NCBI RefSeq assembly: GCF_026151205.1
Contig: NC_087076.1
Span: 1,807,692-1,871,691 of the forward strand
Length of the DNA stretch: 64,000 bases
Reading direction: 5' to 3'
DNA from: Bolinopsis microptera
Lineage: Eukaryota > Ctenophora > Tentaculata > Lobata > Bolinopsidae
The translations under genes were made by a program, and so were the position numbers. Below are positions 14,601 through 29,600 of this stretch, in pieces. Below the pieces are notes generated by a model, which saw only the letters and a list, made by a program, of their open reading frames with translations, made no database searches and had not been told where the DNA came from. Every line of letters starts with the position of its first letter. Position 1 is the first letter of the stretch.

Positions 14601-17600
14601 GGGGCACCCACATGTTATGTTACATCATCAGCCATTGTTATTAATATTCATCACATTAACGCAATTTTACTGACTTCATTAGCATTTCCTCTATGTGGTA
14701 CAGTAGAGTGTAAAAGATGATGTGGGATCGGCTCTAACAACGGTTACAAAGCCACGAAGATATTGTATGTAACTGAAAGCGTAAGTGTCATCGAAAATAG
14801 TGCTCGCAACAGAATAAATTCAGTCCCCTCAAGCATATGATGAAAATCTAAACATTATATAGACTACGATGAGTATTTTAGTAGCAATCCCCACAAGCAT
14901 AAGATAAACGAACACGTGTTAACCTGCACGCTATGAGTATGAGTATGTGGAGATCGTGTCGCACCAAACGTTCATAGCCATATACTTGTACCATTATACA
15001 CGTCACGATTATCCACCATCATTAACAATGCAAATATGAGCATGTTAAATGTATGTTTTTAATGGTACAAGTTCCGTTTGATTCACATAATTATCTTCGA
15101 TAGAAATAAGTGTCGACTAGCGCTCGAACAACCGAAACAAACGACTAGCGCTCGAACAACCGAAACAAACGGTGAAACAACGACCACAGCAAACCACGGT
15201 AATAACGGGTTAACTTCGTACACATTTTCAGTGCAGGATATTGTGTTAATATGTGAACTGTCCTTGGCCTAAGTGAGGAACGTTATTGATACAGTTAATT
15301 ATCCCAAATAAGAAAACATAGGAGTGGCACCGTGTAGAATTGTTGACAACATTCATTATACTATTATCATTTCACCATTCAGAATATACACGGTCGCATT
15401 TATGTCAAATGATCCTAATCATTGCGAGGTTTCCTAATGATCAACTTTAATTAAACGTTTACTATTAATTGAAAGACAAGTTTTCTGTGAAATAAATCGT
15501 AACTTGTTATCGAAGGTAATTATGCCTCCTGCAATGTTTACAATTTAGCCGTTTAAGTGGGTTGCCCGAGCACATTACGCAACTTTACCAAGATGAAGGC
15601 TCTGAACTGCCCCATCCTTATCAGATAAACGATCGGGTTGAGTGAAGCATTGAGGGACACTGAGAAAATGTACGTTAAATTCCACACATACCATCTGAAA
15701 AATGGGGTTCTGTAACTGTCCCTGAAGTGGACTTCCAGGTTCTCTCCAAATATGAGGAGATAGAAGACAAAGTTGATGAAATTAGGAATGTTGCAGAAAA
15801 TGTAAACAGTTGTCACTAAGATAACCGTCTTTGTTGCTTTGTCGTGTAGTTGCACAGAGATGCTGGCCCTCACAGAACGTTTCCGAGCTTGAGTTAGGGA
15901 AATAGTTGTAATCGCACCGCTTAAGATTACTGGAATTATCGGGAGACCAAGTTCTACAATAAATATCAGAGTATTTCCTCGGATGAAACTGTGCTCTACG
16001 GGCTCCAAGGAACAGGCCACATCAGTTTTTAGGAAGCCTGTGTCTGATAAACCCATTGATAAGGGTACAACCATAGTTACACAAATTGCTAAAAAGTAAA
16101 TTGTCACGCTGCATCTCAGTGCTGTGAAATTAAGCTGACGCAAAGGCCAAACAACTGTGCCCATTCTTGAGACGCTATGAACACGGCAATTGGTGGCAGG
16201 ATGTCCCATTTCAGAGCCCACAACTTGCAGTACATTTCCTCCTTAAAGAATACAGAGGATCGGTTGCATAGGAAGGATTCTATTTCAGGTACTAGACTTA
16301 CACAAATCAAGCAATCGATAAGGTTCATCATTCTGTAGATGTTTCTAAAGAAGCGTACATTGTGCTTCTTTGAACTGACACTCCAAAGCCAGATAAATCC
16401 GAATATGTTGCCTGCTGTCCCGAACACGAACATAACCATGTAGAGAAGTCCGATAGAAAAGTCACCAGCTTTAGATATTTGGAGCGATGCTGTAGTAATT
16501 TCCTTATTACTGTTCCACACTGTAAACATGTTTAGCTCTAACCTGAACGAGGAAACTACTGAGGTTTCAAATTGTATGCTTTCTCGGGAGAGCACTATTG
16601 AATAATTAGAATCTTAAGAATCGAAGCTTCAACTGTGAAGTAGCGAAAGAGCAATATGGCATCAGGCAAACGTAATTAAACTGAAGAGTAGCCATTGGTT
16701 TTAGAACAGTACGGTTGATGAAACTTAACTAATCGTATCTGACACCTGGTAAAGTAATATAATGGAATATTCTCTGTGAACAGTTGCTGCTGACAACGAT
16801 CGAAGAAAATCGCTCTAAATCCATCGTCACATGCCTGCTAATCTTGTTACCTCCATTTGTTCTGTGATTCCAATTGCGAGTAAGGTCTTGTGTTACCACA
16901 GTTGGCTATCAAACATCTCAACGTTATCACGCAATTTGAGCTATGCCATAGCATAGCTAAACAGTTTTAAGCAAAATCGAAATTCATCTATTTTTTAGTC
17001 TAGTCCAAGTTTTGTAATATAGCCCCTTTCAGAAGGGCTGCCCGTAGTTCAAAATGTTCTCAAAGTTTATTTGATTAATATTAGTACAAACAATCGAATT
17101 TGACGTGTCCTCGATACAAAAAGAGTATTATGCTGAACAAAAATGAGGTTTCAAAACTCAAACAGTATATTACTTTGTCCTGAAAGTGGATGGATGGCAT
17201 TCAAGATTACAGACTAATCGTTATATTATTTAGCTTTTCAGGCTTCACACCGTATTACATATAATTTGGCACATTCATAGTCCGATTCATCATTCTAAGA
17301 AATATTAAGGAAAAAAAGTGCAAGCCTAAACAATCTCGTAGTGCACAGCTAAGAAAGTGAGTATTCTTCTCCTATCTGTATGTCGCGTTCTCCTATCAAA
17401 CCTCGGCTCCTGGTCGTCATGTTGTCATTAACCTCAGTTAGTTTCAGACAGTTAGTGTAGTTTCAGACAGTTAGTGTAGTTTCAGACAGTTAGTGTAGTT
17501 TCAGACAGTTAGTGTAGTTTCAGACAGTGTAAGGTTCCTGAAACAGTAAGAAATCGTATTATTAAGGCGGTATTATTGAATAATAAAGATGTTTTTTAGG

Positions 17601-20600
17601 TTTTGTTTCGGATTGATGTTCTCAAAGTTACTGCGTCTCAATTTTTATAAATTTAGGCTCAATTCTTTGTTGTCATGAAACTCTTTCAACTAAAAAATAG
17701 TGGACAATCTCTGACAATCATGTATTCTGTGTAGAATTATCTTTATCCCGGTTACTGCGACAAGTAAAAATGCTCTTATTAGGGAAAGGAGTTTACTCGA
17801 CGTTTCAATGTAGCTACATCGTATTCATGATCTAAAATTATTTGTTATATAGTAGTGTTGAAAGTATTAAATTTTTTATTTATTTTAAATTTATTTTTTT
17901 TAATACTTTCAACACTACTATATAACAAATAATTTGAGATCATGAATACGATGTAGTTACATTGAAACGTCGAGTAAACTCCTTTCCCTAATAAGAGCAT
18001 TTTTAGTTGTCGCATTAACCGGGATAAAGATAATTTTACACAGAATACATTACAACAATGCGACTCATAAACAATACTCCAATCCGGATTTTACATCTGA
18101 CAATCAGTATCCAACAAAATGTTTTTTCAGACAGAGAAGGAAAAATTTGCTTAATGGCACTAAGTACACATTATCCTTTTGTACATGACTAGATGAATTG
18201 ATATAAATACTCACATAAACCTATTTGCCCTTATTCTGTCGTACCTTCTTATGGTTGCCCTTACTACATTAAATCTGTGAAAGGGAGCACAAAGTAGTCT
18301 ATTATTTTCGGGTTCAGTCCATGTTATATTATTGTCAGCCTATAATCAGTTAAGAACAAGATCGCTGCCAGATACCCCAGTGAGTCATTTCTTTCCACAG
18401 AAAACAGTTTCTTCATTAGCTGAAATCCATTCATGGGAACGCATTTGAATATTAATAAATAGCAGTGGCATTTTACGTCCATGGTTGACTGATGGACCTA
18501 AGATGCGAGGGTCGGCTAGACGGCAAACCTTTTAAAGAAATTAGTGGTGAAATGACATTTAATTACTAAAATGCACTAAAATTATAAGAGTGGTACCTCC
18601 TTTAAATACCCTGGATAACTGTACTTCATTCTGCTATCAAGAATTATTGCCGACCGATTATCGAATATTTGTCGTCTGGCTAGCCCACTTTTTTGGCATT
18701 AACATTAATATAAGTAATCGAGCACTATACTAGGTATTAATATTATAACACCATAGCTTCACCATTACCGCTACGGATGCTAACACATGACTAGATACAA
18801 TAAAATTTTCTGGACTGAGAACATTATTATTAAGATTAAGAGTTCTGAGTGGTCTCCCACGGTACTGGTTACTGTACTGGTTACTGTACTGGTTACTGTA
18901 CTGGTTACTGTACTGGTTACTTACGTGGGAGAGTTCTGAGTGGTCTCCCACGGTACTGGTTACTGTACTGGTTACTGTACTGGTTACTGTACTGGTTACT
19001 GTACTGGTTACTGTACTGGTTACTGTACTGGTTACTGTACTGGTTACTGTACTGGTAACTGTACTGGTTACTGTACTGGTTACTGTACTGGTTACTGTAC
19101 TGGTTACTGTACTGGTTACTGTACTGGTTACTGTACTGGTTACTGTACTGGTTACTGTACTGGTTACTGTACTGGTTACTGTACTGGTTACTCTACTGGT
19201 TACTCTACTGGTTACTCTACTGGTTACTCTACTGGTTACTCTACTGGTTACTCTACTGGTTACTGTACAGGTGGGCATGCTCTAATAAAAAATGTTCTTG
19301 ATTTTGCATCAGGTTTTAAGATTTGGAAGATTTTATCACGACAAATTTATCAATAAATAGGAAAAATTGTATAACATATTTAATATTTATCGCTTGAGCA
19401 GCCCATTTATCTTTGGAGTTCTGTAAAAACATGGCAAATTGATAAATCACTTGTCCCAGGATTTCTGTATGCGATGAATAGATGCATAATTTGGGTTAAT
19501 CGATTGACAAATAAAAAGTCACGGTATTACCAGAATATTCAGCAATACACAACTCACAAGAGAATAATTTCATTTTTAGGGTTATTTTACATATTTTAAT
19601 CACGTACACATTCAGCATTCCACGTAAGCAGCACTGTATTACGTTTCGATTTAAGTATAAGTAACATTCATAAATATTTCAGTCAAAATATTAGTCAAGA
19701 AGCACACACATTAATAGTAAAAATTCTGATAAATCCAACCAAACTGATCGAAATGTAAATCCAATCTAATCTCTTAAGCTGTCAGCTAATGTTCAAAATA
19801 TCGGTCTGATATTGGGTTAATATCAGAGTGATCTAGAATTGCCATATTATTAGCTTTAGGTGACCTCAATACTGCATTATTCAGCCCACCTTCATTCAAA
19901 CAAGTTTTTTGCGGCTTTTTAAACCTAGAAAATCTCATCAAAATCATGTTAGAAACAAATACTTTAAAGCTTTTCATTCTGCAGAAGTAAACGATAGGAT
20001 TAGTGGTTGAGTTAAGAACAACACAGACGGTGTACGTCAATACCCAGCCGTACCAATAAAGCATGACCGAATCGTAGGCATTCTTGTACTCGTAACTACT
20101 GTCCTTTGTGTTCCGAACCACGTACTGCAAGTGGTGGGAGAACTTTACGAAGACGGGAATGTTGTAGAATATGTAGACTAGGGTTACCACTATTATCGTC
20201 TTTGTCGCTTCCGCTTGCTTCCTCATTGATCCCTTCCTTTTGCTGTTGAGTTGTGTAGAGGGAACCTGGTTGAGTTTGTAGATCATAGCCAGGCAGGTTA
20301 TGATGATGGGTAGGATGGGTGCTGCCAGGAGGGCTATGCTGGACACTATACTGATGGTCCAGAAGATTTTGTCGTTGCTTGGCAGGAAGAAGCAGTACAT
20401 GGTGTTCTTGAGGTATATAGCGGTGGAGAGGCCCAGGATAAGAGGCAGAGTCTTGCTGAGGACCAGACCAGCCAGATAGGTTGACAGACAACCCAACAAG
20501 ATGGTGTTGTCCAGGATACAATGTGGTCGAAACAGGGTAACCACCCTGGAAATGCTCAGGACTCCCACCAGAAAGACAGAGTAGAATGGTATTATCTCCC

Positions 20601-23600
20601 AAAGCAACCCCCAGATTGTGCAGAAACCTTCGTTTTCAAACATCTTAGAATTCCTTCCGTTCAAGAAAGCCTCTGCCACTGGTACGATCGTTGCACAGAT
20701 GACCAAGTCAGTCAATGCAATCGCCACATACAGGTACCCGAAGAAGTCCTTCCTTGTGCCGCGCAATTTTCCGCCAATTTTTTTCTTTAGGAAGTAAAGA
20801 AGTGAGAAGAGGTTGGCTGGGACTCCGACCACCACGCAGGCTACACAAACCAGCCCCAAAAATGTGTCTACCTCTGGAACAAAGGTTTGCCCATAGGGAG
20901 TCTCTGTATACGATACGTTTTGTGTGATTATCCGCTGTGTCGACATAATCCTGTGATAAAATAGTATTAATTTTAATATAGCCTTTTTTTTAATCAATCA
21001 TAAAAATTTAGTATCGGTGAGATAATGCTTCCTTGCACTCGAAAGTAAAACTAAAAAGTTTGTCGAAGACGTGCTTTCGTCTATTAAGTTAGACGGGTAA
21101 CAAGTACCTGTACACGAAGCTTGCAAATTATGGCAAATTAATACTTAAAGTTGTGAACTATGCAATCATAGTTTTAAACTAATTACAACAATACAAATCT
21201 ATTACATTTATTGAGTATTACGTAACGCGATGGAAATATTTTAAGCGGGTAATATCCTGTCCAAACCCAGGATACATAACATGATTTGTTGTAACTTTGT
21301 ATGAAAAGCATTAATACAAAAAAGTTAATATTGAGCTGTAGAATATTAGAAAATGGTAACACGACTCCCGTCCGACAACCATCTATGGGCAGTATTCTTT
21401 GATATTAAGTTTAATGAGATTATTATTTACTATTTGATTCCACTACGTGGGTGCATTGGTGCAACTGGTAAATTTTTAGCCGATCATGAATTTTACTGAC
21501 TAGTAACCATATTTTTCTTATAGAATTATGTGCTGCAAATAAATTGTCCAGTACAAATAATAATAACATATTACACCAGTATCTATTAAACAACAAATTA
21601 AAGGAAGTGAGAAGTACTGTACTAATATAACTAGCGCTACACTCGTCGCAAGACTTTAATAAAACGTGCTAATGAATCAACTATTTGCTGTGAACGATCT
21701 ATGAGAATCTGCATACGTCAAATGGCTTATTGCCAACAGATTTAATATATGAAATTAATATTTATAATATAATTATTAATTTCACATTAAATCTGGGTTT
21801 TACTGTACAAGGGTAATTTGCCTAGAATGAAACTAAAGACTTGATCTTGATGGTGAATCCGAATCCAACTTTCGTGCGCGTGGTAATCGAGATTTACAAA
21901 GTGGAATTTAACGATAAAAGCTGCGGGGTACTGTGCAAATATAATAAAACTAGCGCGTAGCGTTACACTCGTCGCAAGACTTTAATAAAACTTTATTACT
22001 CCCCTAATTGCCCCTTACTTGAGTGCTTGTGAACCATAACCCCTAAGTGGGAATCAGTAGCGTGTGAAGAGAAACCATGTCATCTGAAGGGGACTTAATT
22101 GTCAAAACCCCAATTTACCGTACATCCTGATTTACCGTACTATTATTCTTTCCCCAACTGTACGGTAAATCGTAGTTTTACTTTAGCAAAGTGTAGTTGA
22201 GTATGCTCTTTGGTGCACACTATTTCTGGCAACAGAGGGTCCTTCGTAAGGTCATTCTGCACCAAAATAATCTAGGTATAATCTAGGTACAAAATTTATC
22301 TCAGTAGTTCTAAATCCTACAGGTTACTGAAGGTCGTAAAGAATTTTATCTCAAAATAACCGCAAAAGCATTATTAATGCGCTCTGTTAGTCATGAAATT
22401 CTATTTTGTGATCTACAGATCATATAGACTTAGAGTCATATAGAGTTACTAATTATATTAGTCGATTAGCATTATTATTACTAAGTAAGACAAAACTTCA
22501 ATGGATGGTTACCGTAATGGGTGCCACACGCCTAGCATGAAATATTTACCTACTTACTTGCACTTGTGTAGGTCTGTAGAAGCATTAGTATTATCGGGCG
22601 TTGCCTGGCTATCCCGAAACTAGAAGCTTGCTTTAATAATTACTAAAGTAAGTATTAGTATTTCTGTGTTTCAACGATACTATTGATTGAATTCCCATAA
22701 ATAAAATAAGTTTAATATAACATAGTAATCAATGCATAAAATTTAAAGATCGATACATAACATTTGAGATCGAAAACAAGCGTGTTGGTCAGATAGCATA
22801 TATGGCTTGTAAAATTATAAAGCTAAATCATTATTTCGTGTAGTAATGAAATTTTTTCTTGGGAATACGTTGAAGACTGTCACCCTCCCTGAGGGGGGCC
22901 TTGATATGCACAAGGTCAGATAAAGTTATGTGGACCTGGGGCAACTCTACTACTAGAGTATATTCTGGAGAATAGAAGCTTCATTTATTTAGAATAATCT
23001 CTCACTGTAGATGCAAGTATGAAAACTGTGGTACATACAGGGTTTGGTGCACCAAGTTATCCCGAATATACCCATTTAACCCATTCTGTGATGGTACAGA
23101 GCAACTATGGGCTGCAAATGATATTGGTTTGGACCATTTTATTATTATTACCACTGCTTACTACATAGCGTTAGTTGCGCGTTACCTGGTGAACTCAGTC
23201 AATATTCTTACTGTGGTGATTAATCAAATGATATTTGGGACTGAGAATTTCCATATATGATATAGACTAACCATATAAACTGACCCTAGTCAAGTGGTAT
23301 TTAAAATGCAGAAGTAGATTAATTATACAAAAATGGGAGCTTTAGTTACTCAGATAAGAACAGGTTTTTCTTAGGCTATCAGATTCAACAGGCGATCGCT
23401 TGATAAAATATGGGACTGTGAAAAAATAAAACCCAGTTAAAAACAAGAGGTCCACAACACAACGACAGGGTGCATGATAAAATACACACAAATAATGAAT
23501 ATGGTTCAAAAATTCGTCAGAAATTTATATATCATAATAATTTATCAGTGTTAGAATTAGAGTTGAACAAATTCTTACCATCCATTACTGCCATCTCGGT

Positions 23601-26600
23601 ACGATATGGTTCACAACGAGAGAATAAGTGGCTTGGTCCTTTGTCCAGGCTTATAATGCAGTATATGCGATATTCGCACGACCTCGCAGTGCGATTCAGT
23701 AAATAAAAACATCGAACAATATTTCAATAATAAAATGAACGAGTTTGACAAGTTAGTGTGAATATTGCAACAATCAATCGAGCAATTTTGATTATTGATC
23801 TAATCGCACTACTATACAAGGAAGTGGCATTATTGTATTTTAAATCAGACTAGAAACCCAAGAGAGCTATAAGTTAAAATAACGGCACTGCCATTAGCTG
23901 TATTTTAATATTAAATAATATTAAATAACTTACTGGTTTTATAAAAGTCCTCTTTCTTAGAATTACATTTTATTAGAATTTATAATGTCAAATACTGAAA
24001 TTTAAAACTTCATCTATGTGATGAATTTTAATCCAAATTTCGTGGAAAATATTATTTCGAATTAGAATTTGATGATAGAAGCTTTAAGGCGGATACCCTA
24101 TATTTATGATACCAGTTTAGTAAACAATACGTCAGTTTAATACGTTTTAACAAGGGTTACCAATTTAGAGACATTGATAAGTTTAATTTCCTCCTGTAAA
24201 AGTGGATCTAGTAACTTGCTGGTAACTATAACAAACACCACAAGTATAAACACTTGTCTCAGAGGAATTATTTAGCTTAAAGCTGTTATTTAGTAAAACT
24301 ACCACGCGTCTGGTAACTTGCTGGTAGCTATAACAAACACAACAAGTATAAACACTTGTCTCAGAGGAATTATCTAGCTTAAAGCTGTTATTTAGTAAAA
24401 CTACCACGCGTGATAAGTAACGCGTGACAGGTGCGGTCTTGGTTCAATCAGACATCATATTATATGGCGCATTACTTGACGTTTTATTTATGACAGACAT
24501 GTTATCTTGGCATTCTCGCGACGATAGTTGACAGTTTTGTTCGATAACTCAACCTTATACCGTTTTTTACTTATGACATTGATTATATTGCCTGACATGA
24601 TTTACTAATATAATGTGCTCAGGTCAAGAGAACCACTGGGAATAGGAGGACTGGGAGGCACTGAAGGTCGCCCTTTTACGGAGAATGTTAAAAGGCAGGC
24701 TCCGCCCAGATCAGCACGACGACGAATCCCAGCGACGGTAAGATACTTCTCTTTAACTGTCCTAAGGCGTGTCCCAAGCTTTAATTTCAGCGAATCAAAT
24801 GAGATTAGTTTGCTTTGTACACCTTATAGTAAGTCATTTATTTGAGCATAAAGTTGCTTTGTGACAATTCGTTATCACTTAACTTGCACAGTCGACATAA
24901 ATCAACATAATATCAATCATGCAGGTTGGATACCTTTGCTCAAGCACCATGAGAAAGTAGAAACTGCAATAATATTAAGCACTAATAATATTAAGCACTA
25001 ATGCGCTGTCATATTAAGAGTAAGACATATTTAAATATCTGCAATGCAGATTCTGCATAAGTTGCGTTGAATTCTACAGTTATATATATTAGTTTATTTA
25101 AAGCCTAAATATTAAGTGAAATGTTTACAAATCAAAGATAATGACATAATATACTCAAGTGGGTACAGTGTGTCGGCGAACCAATCAGCATTTTTTGTCT
25201 AAATTAAAAAAGAGATGTTTTCAAAACCAGCTACACGGCAATATGTTCAATTAAATATTTTGGGACCGAATTTATAGTTGAGCAACCTTGGTATTAGAAC
25301 CCCTTAACATCTGAAATTTCAACTTAGTTATCAACAATTAAATTATAAAATTGTAGCTGACAATAACTTCGTGGACACGTATACAGTATCTGTAGTATAT
25401 TTGAAAAGTCACCGCTTAGACAAACGGAGAGGAGAAATCCAAAGTATTTTGAAATTAAGTTCAACAGATTACGCATCACCGATTATAGCATCTCTAACGT
25501 AGGACCACGATTATATAATTTAATATAACAACACGATAATCGAAATAAATAAAATCCTTCCCTTCAGCGTACCTAAGTTACAAGATAAGTTTATTAATTC
25601 ATACAAGGACAACATTGTACGTTACTTACTGGACAAACAAAAACTTGACCTAACTTTTCGTGGACGGACAAGAACTTTGTCCTTTACAACTTTTAAACAA
25701 AATATTAGCAAAATATAACAGCCGTAAGAATCCTAAACGTTAGTGCAGTCAAATAAATGAACTGCGATAATGCATTTGACAGTCAGTCACTGCAATTTAT
25801 TCTGCAACTTATATTTAAACTTTCACTGCCACACTTAGGCTTATCTTGCCTACATATTTTTTAAAGAAATTCCTTGCGCACCGCGTATTAAAATTACTTG
25901 GATTTCTACCGCTTTGATAAAATGACTACAAGAAGATGGGGAGATAATATTGTTGATTTATATAATATAGATTATTTATTCTTCAGTGTAGATTAACTTT
26001 ATTTTTATATATTTTACTAAGTGTGAAGGATCAACCATACGTTATTGATATTGTTGAAATATTTAATGATAAATTGATATAATAATAAATGATTGTAATA
26101 TTTTTATTGAGGCACATGCCACCCCATCGCGGGTTTACTACTACATAACAGAGAGTGATGGCATATCTATCTTAAGCTGAGGTTAGTCATAAAATGTCCT
26201 AAAGAGGAAATCACTGAAAGTGAATAAATGCTCAATATAAGGATTTATCAGAAAGCGACTTTGCCAAGCGAAATAGCTAATAATTTCATTTCAATAAAAA
26301 AATTTACATTCAAACTATTTGACGTTTAATTGTCTTCCTCCAACTGATACATCTTCAAAGGTTTTGTTTTTGAGATTTTTGGACGACCCCCAGCACTCAG
26401 AATACAGCTCTTGGATTTTAGCACAGAATATCTCGGCCATAAAAGCTTGAAACATTCTTTAAAATTGCGATAATTTCGATTTCTATTGCTCCTTGGGCCC
26501 ATGAATAAGCAGCCTAATTGTCATCGACATGAAAAGTAATAAAGGGTAATATACAATCAAATGCGACCAGAGAAATACTCTTGTAAGCAAAGACTCCGGA

Positions 26601-29600
26601 TCCTACTCCTAACACTCATAAAAAGAGAGTGGGTGCCACTACAACAAAAAGGCTCCAAAATGAACTCAGATTATAATTACCTTCCTCCAAGAACCCTGGT
26701 AAATTGGTGTTTTACTTTGTATACTATAGATCGATTCTATCGTGTAAACCAGCAATTATTATTATTATAAAACAGGATCTTACCGACAAAAAAATCCTTG
26801 AAACAGATTTTCCCAACATCTGTTGCATGAAGCTATATCTTTGATTTCGTTTAATTCATGCAAGTTATCTATGTGAAAATTTTACTAATTAAATCACTTC
26901 TTAAAACAGATAACAAGTTCATTTTAGGTCTCCCCAATCTTCCAATAAATAAAACCAGCAAACTACTTAAAAGTAGAGTGTTATATTAGAGTGCAGACGT
27001 CCGTAGGATTTAAAAAGCCACTGCTGCGATGTTATCTTCTTCTAACCCAAAGTAAAAATATGTAGAGACATTCATTTTCCATCCTGGAGTACAGAGAGGA
27101 GACGTATTTTTGGTAATGAATGTTGCTTTGACGAGAATCAGGAACGAGTAGTCCTTGGACATGACTGGGACATGACTGGGACATGACTGGGACATGACTG
27201 GCACATGACTGGCACATGACTGGGACATGGCTGGGACATGACTGGCACATGACTGGGACATGACTGGGACATGACTGGGACATGACTGGCACATGACTGT
27301 GACATGACTGGCACATGACTGGCACATGACTGGGACATGGCTGGGACATGACTGGCACATGACTGGGACATGGCTGGGACATGACTGGCACATGACTGGG
27401 ACATGACTGGGACATGACTGGCACATGACTGGGACATGACTGGGACATGACTGGGACATGACTGGGACATGACTGGAACATGACTGGGACATGACTGGGA
27501 CATGACTGGGACATGACTGGGACATGACTGGCACATGACTGGCACATGACTGGGACATGACTGGCACATGACTGGCACAAGACTGGCACATGACTGGGAC
27601 ACGGCTGGGACATGACTGGGACATGGCTGGGACATGGCTGGGACATGACTGGACGACCTATGTCATAACCTAGGTTTTAAAAAGTGCTTCCAAAGGACAA
27701 GGCCTCGTATTTTGATCGATACCCACCCAAAGAGTACAAGTCTTCAACAAAAACGCACTCCTCCAACTCATCCCAGAACGTCCCGACATAAAACTAGTTA
27801 TGTGGTGACTTGGTTCAATAAGTCTGGGAATCCCCAATTTAATATAGAAAGGTCATTTAGCGAGACACCAGCTAACCTTTAAAGGTTAAAGGCCTTTAAG
27901 ATAGTTAACAGGTGTCAACTTGAAGACATGTCCTATTAGTATTATTAATTGCAGACATGTCTTCAACCTTCAACAACTTCATTAACGTCCACCAAAAATG
28001 TGTAATCAAAAAATTAAAATTTGTTTGAATTATCGCTGAATGTCAATCGCAACTGACTGGATATTTTCTGCGTATCATTCCCTTAATTGATGAACAAATT
28101 TTGGTAGCTAAAAGCTAATTTAAAAAACATAGTATAGCAACAAACCAGTATATAATACGGTTGATCAAGAAAACAAGACAGTCTCACTCATGCGACCGTT
28201 TATATACCTATGAGCGACAGCCCTCTACCCATTGGAGGAGAGCTGGCACGTGACCACAAAAACCCGTTAAGTACCTCCGTTATTATTAGTCAATATGAAG
28301 CATCAGGGGTGTAGGAATGGGGGGGGGGGCCGGGGGGGGGGGGGGGCCGGGGGTGTATGTATAAAGCATACACTTTATAAGACGAAATTCAATAGCCATA
28401 GATAAAATATATAGTGATTAGTGAACAGCATGCTACTAGAGTGTCATTCTAAAGCCGCAAAAATATGGACTGTTAAGTTCGAGCTTTTTGCGTATTTCTA
28501 ATTTTATTTCGCATATACAATATACATAATTAATAATTAACCATGGTATAGATAAGTAGATACAGGTGAAACAATGATCAGTATAAATTATTTGAATTAG
28601 AAATCCACCAAATTTCGGTTTGTTTTATGTTAATAGGCTGATATTGCAGTTTGTTTTGATTTGAGTTCAGCTAAATCTTCAGAACCTCTTCCGAACTTAG
28701 TAGGAATATCGCCTTTCCAGCATCCAGGATTTCACTATGGAATGTATCGCCATGAATCAGCGAGAACACGCTGGTGAACAATTGTCCCGCTGATCCTCAA
28801 TCTAATGGTCCTTGTGACACATGAAATCAGACGTTATCTTACTATATATAAAGCCAGACGTTATAGATAATAACTCTCCAAGCTTGTTATAGATAATAAC
28901 TCTCCAAGCTTGTTATAGATAATAACTCTCCAAGCTTGTGAATTAACATAATAAGGCGATTATGACTATGTCCGATGAGAGTTAGCAAAAAACAGCTGCA
29001 ACGCAGTTTGGTACTGTTATGCAGCGGACGCATATTAAACTTGCCTCGCACCAGTAGCTGATGAGATTGACTGTTCGATTTGCAGTCTTACAGGTGCTTA
29101 CTGCTTATATTTCCTTAATAATATTGAAAACTGTCGTCCGTTTGTTATTTCCAAACCACTTAATCAAGGAAACAGTGAGGTTATGGGATTGTTTTTTCTG
29201 GTATAGTGCCACCTCTTTTTGTCTTTTTGTTTTCACACTACCCCTTTTTTCCAAATGAGACAAAAACTGAGGTGGCCACGCTAGAATGCACTGTTATTAG
29301 CAGCCTACAAATTACAAAAGTTACCGGACTTTCATCAATACGCCGTCCTTTCGTGGGAGAAGGGGCAATCAATCGAGTGTTATCTGCTACTAGATATTAG
29401 ATTGCACCTTTATAATTACTGCTCCATTCTGTAGAAGGCGATTTACGCATGACAAATTAAAGGAGATTTCTGAGGGCTCGTGATTGGTTGTGATGATTTC
29501 TGAGGGCTTGTGATTGGTTGTGATGATTTCTGAGGGCTCATGATTGGTTGTGATGATTTCTGAGGGCTCATGATTGGTTGTGATGATTTCTGAGGGCTCG

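Noticed and set aside
17441-17528. CRISPR-like array (also considered for the 26-bp and 30-bp arrays)
   Set aside because: Units are head-to-tail with no unique spacers, and the genome is eukaryotic.
18730-19356. TVTS and TGYC repeat proteins
   Set aside because: Produced by the 12-bp minisatellite, open on both strands.
20096-20602. Minus-strand 168-codon frame inside GPCR 3
   Set aside because: Shadow frame of the receptor; Pro/His/Gln-rich with no family features.
27010-27646. Three overlapping 165-204-codon frames with MSQSCPSHVPV repeats
   Set aside because: The 11-bp unit lacks stops in all three frames, so openness is automatic.
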